64,000 nt of DNA from Haemonchus contortus (GCA_000469685.2 LS997564.1:23356552-23420551); one strand, 5' to 3'; positions 25,901 through 34,799 are shown, counted from the stretch's first letter. Numbers and translations: made by a program. The notes: a model not told the origin generated them from the letters alone.

Positions 25901-28900
25901 TCCAGGAAAAGCAATCATTAAGGATTTTTTCTAGCGTCATGAACAGATCCCCCAGCACGAATAATCTAGGTATCCGTTTCTTAGCCGCTGCTGCATTCTT
26001 CTGAACTTTTTTAGTACAGTTTATCGGTTTTTGCACCGTTTCATAATTATAAGGTCACCCTGAGAAAGTGAACAATTATTCATGGAAGAGAGGAAATTTC
26101 GTGTTTAAAGATACTTATAAAGGTAAGCATGTGTAGCAAATGCATTTCTAAACCTGACTGTCAACATGGTTCGTGGTCATCTGCTTTCTTCAGATGAGAA
26201 GGCTCATCATGGAGGTGGGCTCAGTACTCGAGCCATCCACAGGCAAATAGGGAGTTCCCGTTGGACCATTCAAAGATTTCTGGAGAGCTCTGATGGAATT
26301 GGAATTAAGGATTGGAATTGGAAGATTGGAATTAAACCTCTCTGTGTCGAAAACTACAGTCTGGAGAGCAGTGAGAAGATGCGAGAACATCACCAGGCAA
26401 GCAATGGAGAAGGTGCCACGAATCACCGATCGCCACAGAGACGCTCGACTCGGATTTGCAAAGATGAACCTACGGAGAGATTGGGCAACGGTAGATCTGC
26501 ATCAAAATCTCACCATGGAGCTGAATAATTCCTATTCAGGTCGTCTTTTCGAATGAAAAGAAATTCAATCTGGACGGTCTTGACGGAAACAAGCGGTACT
26601 GACGCGACTTGAGAAAGGAACCAGTCCACTTCAGCCGTTGCAATTTCGGTGAAGGAAGTCTATGGTGTGGGGTGCATTCTGCAATGATGTTGTGTTGGAT
26701 ATACATGTCGTGAGCTGCAGTATGGATTTCAAGGATTACTAGAACGTCTTGGAGCATCATCCAGTACCCTTTCTATGCCATCGCCGTCACCTCAACTATG
26801 TCTTTCAACAAGACAACTCCTCCATTCATGTGAGCCGTGCAGCGGATGAGTGGCTACAATGCCAATAAATAAGCGTCCTGCCATGGCCAGCCTGCAGTCC
26901 AGGTCTCAATCCGATGGAACATATCTGGGACATAATATTCAGACAGGTTTATGCGAATAACCGTCAGTTCCAGGGCAAAGAAGAGCTGAAGCGAGCACTT
27001 ATCGAAGCATGGAGAGCAACCGATGAGGAACATCTTCGAAACCTAGTTTCTAGTATGCCACGTAGGCTCTTTGATGTTGCTCTTAAACAAGGAGGAACTA
27101 TAGATTATTAAGTATTGTACATATGCCATCAACGTCAATAAATCATTCACTTCCTCAGGGTGACCTTATAATTATGAAACGGTGCGAAAGCCGACACTAT
27201 TTTTAAAAAATTCATAAAAAAATTTGAGGTGAAGGATATTGCGACCATAATTTGAATACGGAGGTACATTGTGATGAGGAATCTTCCTGTGTTTGCCAAA
27301 AAATTCCATTCCGGTTGCTTTCTCCTGAATCGCAAAAATCGAGGGTGACCTTATAATTATGAAACGCACTGTATAACCTTTACAAGGCCATGATAACTCG
27401 TCCGCCTTGGGCATGAACGTCGACTAAGACTGTTTTGAGATCCTTTTCAACGCCCTATCTGGGCCGTTTTTTTAGCCGACAGCGTCCGCTGTGGTGTTTT
27501 GAGGGATCACAGATTAATCCCCCAAAAGGGTCTCAGAAACCATTTTTATCGTGAACTTGCCTATGAAGGCAACATTCGCGCTAGGAAAGGTTGCCCTTTA
27601 AGACGAAGCTTCGAACCCTGAGAAGATCACATGGGGACCTGTAAGCTTAAAACGCAGCCTTGCGGTATAGGTGAAGTTCATCGGGAGTCTGCAAAAGCTC
27701 TCTTTGCTCTCTGCTCACTCGAGTGCTATCAGTACCAGACGTGTCAGCGACCTCCTCTATAAGTTGCTCAAAAGAGCATTCTACTGTCAGTGCAATTAGT
27801 TGACACACGCTAATAGGTAACAATTATTTTCTGAGGAGCTCACACCTCCCTAACACCCTTTTGACGGCTGTGAACTCATACAACTCTTGAAGTAACCTCT
27901 TCTTGAGATCCCTATTTGAAAACCTCATTTTTTCTTCGCCACCCATGCACTACTTAACATCGAAAGTCCCTAAGAAAATAAAGAGGAGCTCGGATTAGCT
28001 TGAACTGTGCCTGGGAGCGCCATCACGAAATAACCAACCTTGTACGACTTGGAACTGTCTCTGATGGACATTCACAAACACCAGAGGTTGAGCAGATGGC
28101 ATCGGGCCAGACGGCATCACACTGCTTCGAATTCACACAACCAGATTCACCCGGATTTATCTCTAAAATGATAACTGATCCGGTAGTGAAAGGTATAGGC
28201 GCATGAGTGATGAGAGGTTGATGGCAAGCTGAGCTTGATGTACGCAGAAGAAGTTCAAGAAAGAAGCGACGAGCTGCTGAAACCCGTATATTTCTGGTGA
28301 ACGCGATTATAGCCACCTCTTTCAACGTCAGGCAGCTTACAAGGGTTTAGCCGAAACATCGCGCGAGCTCAATGATATCTTCTTCTCAAACATTTTCCAT
28401 GCATTTCATGGAACCGCTAGTGGCTTACAGTTATGGTACAGGCATACAAACATTTCCAGATAAAAGATCCTACCACATTTTTCTAAAAAACTAATTACGA
28501 GGTTGAAGGGTTCACGACTGAGGCCGTGAAGCAAGATGTACTCAAAACAAGAAAAGAAGCTAGTTGATGAACGTCTTTCTTGTTGAATGATCCTCATTGC
28601 ATCGTCACATCGCCTAAAAGCAACCGTAGTCTTGGCTTACCACTCTTTATTTTCGACTTCATTGTTTGCTTAGGTGTCTAGGATACCAGGTGTCCGTCAC
28701 AACTTATCGACACCGTCAACTGCCTCTATTCTAACTCTGAATAAGCAAATGAAATAATGAAGTATAGGCTAAAATGGAATCGAGGAAAGCTGGTGACTAA
28801 GACCATTTTCAATGTATTGGTTCCATCAGGTAGTCACTTTCCTTAAAACTACATCCGACATATAAAAATATGGTAATTGTTTAACTGGACGGAACAAAAT

Positions 28901-29871
28901 CGGTTTTCAATTATCTATTTGTGATAATCGAACGAAGCTCGAATGATAAGAAGCAGAAAATTCGAGGAGAACCTTACTTGGCCAACAGTGTTCCTCGACA
29001 GCGACAAAATCTGACAAGCATTGGCAGTTCCCATTGGAGCAGAACATTCCTTGCTGACAATCGGTGTTAAACGAGCAAACGTCACCCACGAGAGAGGAGC
29101 CTTAATCTCAAGCTAATTACAGCTGATCTATAGACAGTACCGTTAACAAACCAATGGCTGTTCGTCGCCGTCTCTTGGAACGGCCTGCAGTTCTTGACTT
29201 GACACACTTTTTTGTGATCAGCTCGAAGGTGGTTCCAGGCTGGCAGCCAAATAATCTCAACAAACCTTCTTCACAAAGTAAGTATCCAGACGAGTTGACG
29301 AAGATCTGACTGAAAGCAGTTCATTTGAAATCACGCCGCACTTCCTTTATCAAAGACCATCAAAAAGATAGCTAGAGAAGCGAGGCGGAGGACCACAACC
29401 CACAGGAGATTAAATTCAAAATCGGCATTACCTCTTACTTGTCTGAAATCAGTCTCGGCGACAGCGCTATTCCGAACTGCAGCCCCTTACAGCTGGACTG
29501 CACCCATCACTTGTGAATGAACATGAAAGGCTGGCATATCCCAACAGAAAGAGTGTGGTTAATGGGAAGATGCGATTTTTATAAGTAAGATGAATAGTTC
29601 CGAAGGAGGAAGCGGAAAAAAGGGACGCAAAAAGGTTTCAAAGCAATGGGAAGATTAGAAACTCACCCCGATTTGCAAAGAAAATGAGGTATCTTCTCTG
29701 TTGATTGACAGTTGTGAAGTTCTCTAAAGAAATCACAGCTCTCGCAAAGCTGTCCCTGATGACAATTTTCGGCAACCACGCTCAGAAAACCTATAATCGT
29801 AAAAGTTGGATTAAAGACAAGTAAAATGCAAATCAAATGTACTCACCATAAAAGATTAATAGAGATATCAT
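7636..29871 (-). CDS. Secreted multidomain Kunitz / lustrin-type Cys-rich / EB-module protein (29-exon model)
   Basis: Predicted extracellular protein of about 1,400 residues. I chained 29 exons by hand, each with GT/AG borders and a reading phase matching its neighbours. Order: signal peptide ([15 protein letters not shown]), Cys-rich N-terminus (to ~102), two EB-like segments (~103-184), Pro-rich and CC-ending linker (~185-305), then Kunitz and lustrin repeats alternating five times (~306-854), five more lustrin repeats (~855-1127), an EB block (~1128-1253) and final lustrin repeats (~1254-1400). Most module exons are phase 1-1. It resembles nematode Kunitz/lustrin proteins of the C. elegans C34F6.1/Y43F8B.3 type (from memory, not checked). 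The role is unknown; extracellular matrix or protease regulation is inference. The 3' end is uncertain: exon 29 either runs on to a TAA at 7,636-7,638 or is spliced at the strong donor at 7,697 to an exon I could not find. Confidence 0.85.
8026..8215 (-). CDS. Exon 28: lustrin-type repeat 11
   Basis: Phase 1 in, phase 2 out. It reads [19 protein letters not shown], then [19 protein letters not shown], followed by a Thr-rich tail. It restores the phase between exons 27 and 29, which strongly supports the model. Confidence 0.82.
8391..9225 (+). mobile_element. Degraded Tc1/mariner-superfamily transposase
   Basis: Frame-shifted pieces in order: N-terminal helix-turn-helix start [17 protein letters not shown], then [18 protein letters not shown] (first catalytic Asp region), [25 protein letters not shown]-like, [13 protein letters not shown] and [10 protein letters not shown] with KRLKATLKA. 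It carries several frameshifts and a deletion marked by TTAGGC repeats at 8,931-8,953. It sits in the intron between exons 27 and 28 of the Kunitz/lustrin gene, on the opposite strand. Terminal repeats were not found. Confidence 0.75.
8931..8953 (+). repeat. Interstitial telomeric repeat (TTAGGC, 3.8 copies)
   Basis: Three perfect TTAGGC hexamers plus five bases of a fourth, the canonical nematode telomere unit, lie within a degraded transposase. Confidence 0.95.
9293..9907. repeat. Repeat element Q1 with AAGGCACAGTTCACGATAA inverted ends
   Basis: The left end AAGGCACAGTTCACGATAA is mirrored by TTATCGTGAACTGCGCCTTT at about 9,884-9,903. Its interior (9,470-9,900) is shared with 52,760-53,290. 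Related ends occur at 19,857-20,050 and 25,553-27,565. It has no coding capacity. A separate mariner-like end (complement of TACAGGGTGGCCCGAAAA) lies just after it at about 9,943-9,962. Confidence 0.65.
10169..10656 (-). CDS. Exons 25-27: EB block
   Basis: Exon 25 is 10,556-10,656, exon 26 is 10,364-10,502 and exon 27 is 10,169-10,307, with 53- and 56-nt introns and phases 0, 2, 0, 1. They read [15 protein letters not shown], then [16 protein letters not shown] and ACAEGSIM, then [24 protein letters not shown] and TCSCGS. The spacing is that of nematode EB modules. Confidence 0.82.
10953..11116 (-). CDS. Exon 24: lustrin-type repeat 10
   Basis: Phase 1 in, phase 0 out. It reads [27 protein letters not shown] and LCCTIEGTS, ending at a GTAAGT donor. 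Confidence 0.88.
11431..11607 (-). CDS. Exon 23: lustrin-type repeat 9
   Basis: Phase 1-1. It reads [26 protein letters not shown] and [10 protein letters not shown], with a GTGAGC donor. Confidence 0.88.
11658..11825 (-). CDS. Exon 22: lustrin-type repeat 8
   Basis: Phase 1-1. It reads [28 protein letters not shown] and FCCKVD. It is followed by a 50-nt intron. Confidence 0.88.
11877..12029 (-). CDS. Exon 21: lustrin-type repeat 7
   Basis: Phase 1-1. It reads [29 protein letters not shown] and FCCTER. It is followed by a 51-nt intron that is open in frame. Confidence 0.9.
12263..12418 (-). CDS. Exon 20: lustrin-type repeat 6
   Basis: Phase 1-1. It reads [27 protein letters not shown] and YCCAPDSE. 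This is the first of five lustrin repeats in a row without Kunitz partners. Confidence 0.9.
13312..13464 (-). CDS. Exon 19: lustrin-type repeat 5
   Basis: Phase 1-1. It reads [29 protein letters not shown] and VCCGSPVT. It is separated from exon 18 by a 51-nt intron that is open in frame, so retention would insert 17 residues. Confidence 0.85.
13516..13692 (-). CDS. Exon 18: Kunitz domain 5 (six Cys)
   Basis: Phase 1-1. It reads [37 protein letters not shown], then LCNNFC. All six cysteines are present; P1 is Ser. Its acceptor lies about 20 bp from the end of a mariner insertion. Confidence 0.9.
13712..14822 (-). mobile_element. Defective mariner in the intron between exons 17 and 18
   Basis: Ends TTAGGGTGTCTCGAAAGTTT / AAACTTTTGAGACACCCTAA with TA duplication. 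Minus-strand transposase pieces: [37 protein letters not shown], then [18 protein letters not shown] and [12 protein letters not shown]. Frames are broken. It lies in the same orientation as the host gene. Confidence 0.9.
15265..15435 (-). CDS. Exon 17: lustrin-type repeat 4
   Basis: Phase 1-1. It reads [24 protein letters not shown] and RCCPTK. The intron that follows contains a 1.1-kb mariner. Confidence 0.9.
16762..16938 (-). CDS. Exon 16: Kunitz domain 4 (six Cys)
   Basis: Phase 1-1. It reads [36 protein letters not shown], then HCEQYC. All six cysteines are present. The residue after C14 is Gly, an atypical P1 residue. Confidence 0.9.
17067..17204 (-). CDS. Exon 15: lustrin-type repeat 3
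   Basis: Phase 1-1. It reads [26 protein letters not shown] and GCCPTK, a textbook lustrin repeat. The acceptor TTTTCATTCTAG and donor GTAGGT are clear. Confidence 0.9.
17278..17318. repeat. (TC)n microsatellite
   Basis: CT-rich simple repeat in the intron upstream of exon 15. Confidence 0.85.
18389..18562 (-). CDS. Exon 14: Kunitz domain 3 (six Cys)
   Basis: Phase 1-1. It reads [37 protein letters not shown], then ACQQQC. All six cysteines are present. The residue after C14 (P1 position) is Thr rather than Lys or Arg, so classical trypsin inhibition is not expected. Confidence 0.9.
18625..18744 (-). CDS. Exon 13: lustrin-type repeat 2
   Basis: Phase 1-1. It reads [25 protein letters not shown] and VCCPSA, the full C..G.P...C...CP...C...CC pattern. 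Confidence 0.85.
19253..21176 (-). CDS. Exons 11-12: Kunitz domain 2 (split), lacking the C14-C38 pair
   Basis: Exon 11 is 21,092-21,176 and exon 12 is 19,253-19,377. This is the only Kunitz domain interrupted by an intron (phase 2, about 1.7 kb, containing a repeat). It reads [34 protein letters not shown], then QECEVFC. C14 and C38 are absent, as in domain 1. Confidence 0.8.
19857..20660. repeat. Repeat element Q2
   Basis: Carries the AAAGGCGCAGTTCACGATAA motif (20,034) and CAGTTTACGATAAAAATGG (19,863). From 20,026 on it aligns with 25,551-25,857 plus 27,374-27,560, which is the same repeat split by a Tc3-like element. It lies in the intron that splits Kunitz domain 2. Confidence 0.65.
21859..22011 (-). 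CDS. Exon 10: lustrin-type Cys-rich repeat 1
   Basis: Phase 1-1 exon reading CKRGAVEF, then [20 protein letters not shown] and TCCPST. The closing C.......CCP pattern is that of the lustrin cysteine-rich (WR1-like) repeat. Confidence 0.8.
22734..22907 (-). CDS. Exon 9: Kunitz domain 1, lacking the C14-C38 pair
   Basis: Phase 1-1 exon. It has the first Cys (VCVQP), the aromatic core [17 protein letters not shown] and the closing CESYC. The second and fourth Kunitz cysteines (C14 and C38) are replaced: GDEPSV where GxC is expected and EGAS where GC is expected. It can therefore form only two of the three disulfides. Confidence 0.85.
24164..24663 (-). CDS. Exons 6-8: Pro-rich linker ending in a CC motif
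   Basis: Exon 6 is 24,502-24,663, exon 7 is 24,312-24,447 and exon 8 is 24,164-24,227. Exon 6 is Pro/Asn-rich ([19 protein letters not shown]). Exon 7 contains [18 protein letters not shown] and DCISHPQ. Exon 8 reads [16 protein letters not shown]. Phases (2 to 2 to 0 to 1) fit throughout. The exon 6 and exon 7 acceptors are the weakest in the gene. If the exon 7 donor (GTTTTC) is not used, the frame reaches a TAA at 24,255, giving a possible short isoform. Confidence 0.65.
25124..25364. mobile_element. piggyBac-type MITE (241 bp)
   Basis: Begins CCCTTTGACGACAATAGCAC and ends GCATTGACGTCAAACGG, flanked on both sides by TTAA. Just inside the left end is the near-palindrome GCACCCACCGGTGGGTGC. 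Same family as 38,227-38,868. It lies in the intron between exons 5 and 6. Confidence 0.85.
25553..27565. repeat. Repeat element Q3, interrupted by a Tc3-like transposon
   Basis: The left part (25,553-25,857) matches 20,028-20,500, and the right part (27,374-27,565) continues the same alignment. The right end contains CCATTTTTATCGTGAACTTG, the mirror of the Q-family end. Confidence 0.65.
25858..27371 (+). mobile_element. Tc3-like transposon, defective
   Basis: Ends CAGTGCGTTTCATAATTATA / TATAATTATGAAACGCACTG with TA duplication. A second copy of the core end sequence lies inside each arm (26,034-26,064 and 27,157-27,184), giving two sites about 175-185 bp apart at each end. The plus-strand transposase resembles Tc3: HTH pieces ([20 protein letters not shown]), KKFNLDG with [40 protein letters not shown] and [16 protein letters not shown] at the C-terminus. 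Frameshifts and stops break it. It is inserted in repeat Q3. Confidence 0.88.
27566..28038. other. Intronic sequence, nothing further recognised
   Basis: Part of the large intron after exon 5. Confidence 0.5.
28039..28162 (-). CDS. Exon 5: EB-like module
   Basis: Phase 1 in, phase 2 out. It reads [20 protein letters not shown] followed by GVCEC, a second EB-type segment. The next intron (about 3.4 kb) holds a piggyBac-type MITE and a repeat split by a Tc3-like element. Confidence 0.8.
28978..29100 (-). CDS. Exon 4: EB-like module
   Basis: Phase 1 in and out, joined to exon 3 by a 51-nt intron. It reads [20 protein letters not shown] then CQC, the spacing of nematode EB modules (C....DC..G..C..G.C.C). 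Confidence 0.8.
29152..29309 (-). CDS. Exon 3: N-terminal Cys-rich module with basic tail
   Basis: Phase 2 in, phase 1 out. It reads [15 protein letters not shown], then [15 protein letters not shown], and ends in a basic stretch (KRRRR). The C...G...C..GT.F....C spacing is reminiscent of chitin-binding-like or lustrin-like modules, but I do not assign a family. The basic stretch could be a proprotein-convertase site (inference). Confidence 0.7.
29667..29871 (-). CDS. Exons 1-2: start codon, signal peptide, N-terminal Cys-rich segment
   Basis: Exon 1 is 29,847-29,871 (25 nt, ATG at 29,871) and exon 2 is 29,667-29,790, separated by a 56-nt intron. Joined, they read [15 protein letters not shown], a typical hydrophobic signal peptide, followed by [15 protein letters not shown] and three further Cys-containing positions. 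This Met was chosen because it directly gives a signal peptide in phase with all later exons. Confidence 0.8.
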
Positions 29872-30902
29872 GAGCGAATCGAAAGGCGAGTCTCAAGTTT
29901 TGTGTAGATCTTTGTGTGCCAGTTGGTACTCATTGACACCTTTCTATTTGCAAAGAGAGAGATAATCACAATCAGATTCGTTACTGTTTGATGAGTTCGA
30001 GTTCTCCATCCAGTGGACCCCGCACGATATCCGCTCTCTCGCTGCCTGTTGACCGGTGTCGAGTGCATCGCTCCGAACAGCCGCAGTACTGAACTTTTCT
30101 AAGCTTCTCGATTGCCAAACTATCGGAAAGTGAAATGACGAGGATAAGATTTATTGTTGAGTCAAATAGCTCTAGAGGGAATTCGTTTGGTACGATCTTG
30201 AAGTAAAAGACCGGGCAGTCTCAAGTACTTTGTATTGGACTACAGAATTCTGAGATCAATAATCAGGAAAAAGGTTCTTTGACATACTTTGGAAGCAAAA
30301 AGAAGTGGAATCCAAGTATTTACCTTTTCATTTCTCCAATGTTTCTGTGTCCAATTTGGATGGTAGGTCGAGTCACACTGCTTTTTTTTTTCTTCACAAA
30401 TCTTCCCACCTCGTGACCAGAGCCTGCGACATACAACGTTCCAGAGGAATAAAAATTTACCATAGCACAGCCCGGAAGTGCTAGCTATGCAATATTTGAT
30501 GTTCAATTGAAGGATTCTTTAATTACCTGCACTTGATCGTGCGTTAGGACCTGTACTGGCCAATAACCGTTATTTCTGGCAATGCTCAAGTAGATCCATT
30601 TCTGCTTGTTCGTAGTCTTGAAATACTGAAGTAATTATGAATTGAATCACAATATACTGTTATTTATCAGTGGTATGAGAATGTCATCAAAGCTGTGTAA
30701 CTGAGCCCAAAAGCAGATTTGTTCAAATACTGTACCGCTCCATTTGCACTGCCGCCTAAACCTACACCCTGAAAGAACGCCGGCGAGTTCTTTGGCAAGC
30801 TGCTCACCGTTTGAATATAGGTCGTTGCGGGACCCCATCGTCCCTTTACTGTAGCTTCATTTTGACGCTTCGTTTGAATTATTATTGGAAGAAATAATGT
30901 AG
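29872..30902. other. Upstream of the Kunitz/lustrin gene; no gene recognised
   Basis: Contains unassigned minus-strand open stretches at 30,240-30,506 and 30,647-30,838. Part of the latter (around 30,740-30,830) recurs in diverged, inverted form near 32,170-32,310, indicating a dispersed repeat. The promoter should lie here, but no clear motif is visible. Confidence 0.45.
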
Positions 30903-31287
30903 GGTAACGGAACTTCTACCCGTTTGCGGCATTCTCCCTTGCGGCATGCGGCGAATGTCACTGCAACTACCGCACTCGCCCCGCCTTCCCGCCAATCGAT
31001 AGTGCGCAATATTTTTTGTTGATTGCCTTTCTTTTCTATGAGGTTTTATCGTTTTTTCTTCTGTTTCTTCTTCGTTTTCGTGTTTATTACACTTAATTAG
31101 TTAGAATGACTCCTCCTATATTAGCGTCGACCAAGATCGCATTGCAATAGAAGAGAGCGGCCAGATAATTCAAGTAATTAAAGGACTCCCTACCTCACAA
31201 ATTGCGCGCTCCAACCTTCCATCGCAATCCCGCGATACGCGGCGGGTGCGGCGTGCGCGATGCCGTTTCGGGGAGAAGATTCCGGAC
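30903..31287 (+). repeat. Dispersed repeat, copy 1 (pair with 34,800-35,195)
   Basis: Begins GGTAACGGAACTTCTACCC and runs to a GC-rich tail GCGGGTGCGGCGTGCGCGA, closely matching 34,800-35,195 in direct orientation. A related GC-rich segment is at about 20,290-20,350. Confidence 0.8.
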
Positions 31288-32447
31288 CCAGTAACTCTTT
31301 CCGTGAACTTTTGTGCCTCCCCCTTCCAAGATTTCATATAACCTGTTACCTAGAACGGTTTCCCAACGGTTCACTGTGTAAAGAGCCACAATACATTGAT
31401 TTCGATTACATTACATTAACATTAATAACCCATCCAGTAAGAGTATGCAGCCATAAAACGTTTGATTGAAATGGAGCAATGTTCAAAACATCAGTAGAAA
31501 GAAACTAAAAGGCAGAATATCAATTACAACCTTACTCTTTTAAACGGCCTCTTCTTAAATAATGCAAATGACGTGCATGCTTTCTTTTGATCTAATGGTT
31601 TAAACGGGTTTGAAGCAAAATGGCACTCTTTTTTTGGAAGTGCTTCTCTCAGTGCAATCGGATTCCATTTTCTAAAAGCCCCGTAGGTCATTAGGTTGAA
31701 AAGGGGGGTAGTGGAGCGCACGACACCGGGTAACAACGTGCCAGGTAATGAACATTCATTCATGGTCGCAGTGTATTTGAAAGCCAAGTTGATCCTATAC
31801 AATGTCTTGCGAGGCGAAGCGGTGTGCTCCTGCCTTTTGTCGTTGTGGTGGAGACCTAGGACTACATTAATCCCAATTATACAATGCTGGTTCTACAGCC
31901 TGGTCATTTTCTTCGAGGTCGCCGTATTATAACCTAGACAGCTGCTTGCTTCTCCCTACTTCTTCATGTTGCAAGGTGCCAGTGATTTCGAGGAGGTTCC
32001 TACTCGGTGAAAAAGCCAATAGTCCTTGGCAAAACAACCGGCTTATCTTTCAAACAACGTATATTGTCATCCATTCCTTTACTTTCGGGTCTTTCATGGG
32101 TGCGGATAACCTTAACATCATTTCTTCCAATAGCAATTCATAAGAAGCGCCAAAATGAGACGAAAATAGAGTCGATACCGTGGGTCCCGCAACGAATTGC
32201 TTGATTCTCAAGCCTATAGTTGAAAAATGTCCAAAAACTTGACAAATGTCTCGTGACAACTCGCCCGGCGTTTTTCGGCGTGTAGGTTTAGGCCACAGTT
32301 CCATTTACATATCGATGAACAACTAGGTGGTGGGAAACTTGGATTCCGATCAAGCGTGACCCCAGCTTCGCTAAATGAAGTTACGAGAAAAATCATAACA
32401 AAGCATCTCGTAACCAGGAGATGGAGCGCGCATTCGCTCAGACGGAC
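31288..32447. other. No gene recognised
   Basis: Only short open frames. Near 32,170-32,310 lies the inverted partner of the repeat at 30,740-30,830. Confidence 0.45.
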
Positions 32448-32700
32448 TGGCATCTTTCATAGTCCACGACCAGTCGCGCGACTAGTCGCTCGACTGGTCG
32501 CTCGACTGGTCGCTCGACTGATCGCGCGATCTGCTCAGGGCCGTCCACGGCGGCACCCATAACTAGCGCGGCCTCCTCGACCAATCGAGCGACCAGTGGC
32601 GCGATCAGTCGAGCGACCGGTCGCGCGACTGGTCGCCAGTCGCTCGCGAGATGGGTCCGCGACCAGTCGCGCGACTGGTCGTGGACTATGAAAGATGCCA
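32448..32700. mobile_element. 253-bp palindromic MITE with internal 12-bp repeats
   Basis: Near-perfect inverted ends starting TGGCATCTTTCATAGTCCAC and extending about 35 bp each. The interior consists of diverged copies of CGACTGGTCGCT in both orientations. It has high GC and many TCGCGCGA motifs. The open frames with repeated VARLVARL or RPVERPVE are translation of the repeat. Confidence 0.9.
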
Positions 32701-33937
32701 CTCGACGATAAAAGATGTGTTAGAAGCGGGTGCGCTTCGTTGCTTGCGTCCGTCAAAACTAGGTCACGCCGCAGCCATTGCATGCGACGCGTCAGCCAAA
32801 CGTCGCAGTTGTCTGGGGGGCATACGATTTACGCTTGTTCCTCAGCAGCCAGTCAAAGGGAAGATAACACGGACAAATGCAAATCATTCGCTCTACTGAC
32901 ACTGAGTGGTACTGTAATGTTATGTAAAGGCCTCAGTTGGGGTGCGCCGCGCGCGGAGTGGGCGGGGTGACCTACTCGCGAACGCGCGCAACGGACGTTC
33001 TACATTAGAAGCTATGCACGTCCTTCATCATGGAATGCGTACGGATCCCTCTTATGGTAATTTTATTCCCCATATATTAAATTACATAGGTTCACTGTGT
33101 TAGGTGTGTGTGTGCGTCAAACGTGTAGGTATCATTTCTCAATTTCGTTACTCTTGTAATTTACTTCTAGAAGGACATATTCAAACGTTACGGAGATAAT
33201 TTTTCGCTATAAAAAATGGTTCAGCAGTAAAACACTGTATACCCACATAATCGTGAAAAGTTCGACCCTTTCAGCGACTCAGCTCCCTTGTATTTCGAAG
33301 GTAACTCTGCTAAATTGAGCGAATCAGATACTTCCAAGATGGAATTAAGGGTTCCTTTGCTTGAAGACCTTATAAGACATTACTGAAATATGATTCGTAT
33401 CATCAACATTTGAGAAGATTGTTCAAATGCCATGTCCTTCCAGTACTGTTTGTCGTTGCCGCAAAAAAGACAAGAGGAAAAATAAAGATAAGATATGAAA
33501 GGTGATCACACAGTTTTTGATGTGAAGTATGTTTGTTGGCGGAGGAGTTCGTTATGCTTTCAATACATCTACCAAATTTGATCAGTGTACGTACATATAT
33601 CAATAAGATTATTATCTTGATGTTGATAAAAGTGGCGAAGATATTGGGGACAGCTTTGAAGATATCGTAGGAGGAAGTAGCGATAAGATTAATGTCGAAG
33701 CCACTATTATGAGTGGTGGGATCAGATGGCGAAACAATTTCTGAAGAGAATACTCCCTATGGATGAATGTCAAGCTTCTTTGGAGTGTTTCTGTCAAGGT
33801 TCCCTGAAGACATCGGGTTGTGCAGTTGATATGGTGCTTGATGTACTGAAGTGAAGAATGATCGTAGATTCGGGTCCCTCTGGAGTGCATATCACCAACT
33901 GAGTAAAATTTCAAGTGGGATAAACATTCACCCAGAG
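32701..33937. other. No gene recognised
   Basis: Short open frames only; no repeat ends recognised. Confidence 0.45.
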
Positions 33938-34149
33938 CTGGATGGACCCGGCAAACCGCGCGGTGAAATTCATGGTGATTAATACGACTCTGGCCCCTAT
34001 CATTGGGGCACAAATTTGAAGTGGGACTGATAAGTAGCATAAGCCGGCCCTACTTATCCAATCCACTTGGAACCCGTGCTCCAATGATAGGCGCCAAAGC
34101 CGTTTTGATCACCACGAATTTCACCGCGCGGTTTGCCGCGTCCATCCAG
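33938..34149. mobile_element. 212-bp foldback MITE, family Y copy 1
   Basis: Inverted arms: CTGGATGGACCCGGCAAACC on the left and GGTTTGCCGCGTCCATCCAG on the right, extending inward through AATTTCACCGCGCGG. Same family as 46,304-46,516. Confidence 0.88.
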
Positions 34150-34799
34150 TTCTTGGTGAGTGTACCCATACCCGAATTTCCACAGTAAATTTGTGCAGTT
34201 GCTCAAGTGGCTGAGGACTTGAAGGAAACTTTTGTTGGCGTTCCTTGTGCGCATTAGTACATGCAAATAGTTATCACATTTGCACTAGACAGGTGTTGTT
34301 GTTTCTATCAGCGCGGAGGGGCATTGGTGTTTTCGCATTGATTATTGATCGTTCTTCATTCATCATGGCAATTTGTCTTGTTGCGCACACGAAGCTTTCT
34401 GGTCTCGTTTTGTTTGAATGACGATATTGTTTCATTTGAACACGTGCATTTCACTGTGTAGACTCTTGGTGTGAAGGTGCATGCGTGTTTCGCGAACGAG
34501 CAGTAAAATAGTTTCTTTCCCGCTGTTGAATTCAACTCGCCCTAGTGAACATACGACGAGTTGGCCTTGTGTAGAAGGCTCGCTTATTGTTTTATGTTTC
34601 GTCCGTGATGAAGAAGCTTGAAAGTATCGGTAGAGCTGGAGCACTTGTGTTCATCAAAGGGATTTGCACGTTGTTCCATCCTGATGGGTGTCCTTTTTTG
34701 GACAGATGAGTGAGTGGTTTTGGTGAGTGGATGTCGTGACGAAGATTCATTACTCGCTATGGTCATCGTTCCTTTAACCTGTAGGGTCTATGTTGTGCG

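Noticed and set aside
32438..32783. Repetitive VARLVARL / RPVERPVE proteins
   Set aside because: Translation of a 12-bp repeat inside a palindromic MITE.
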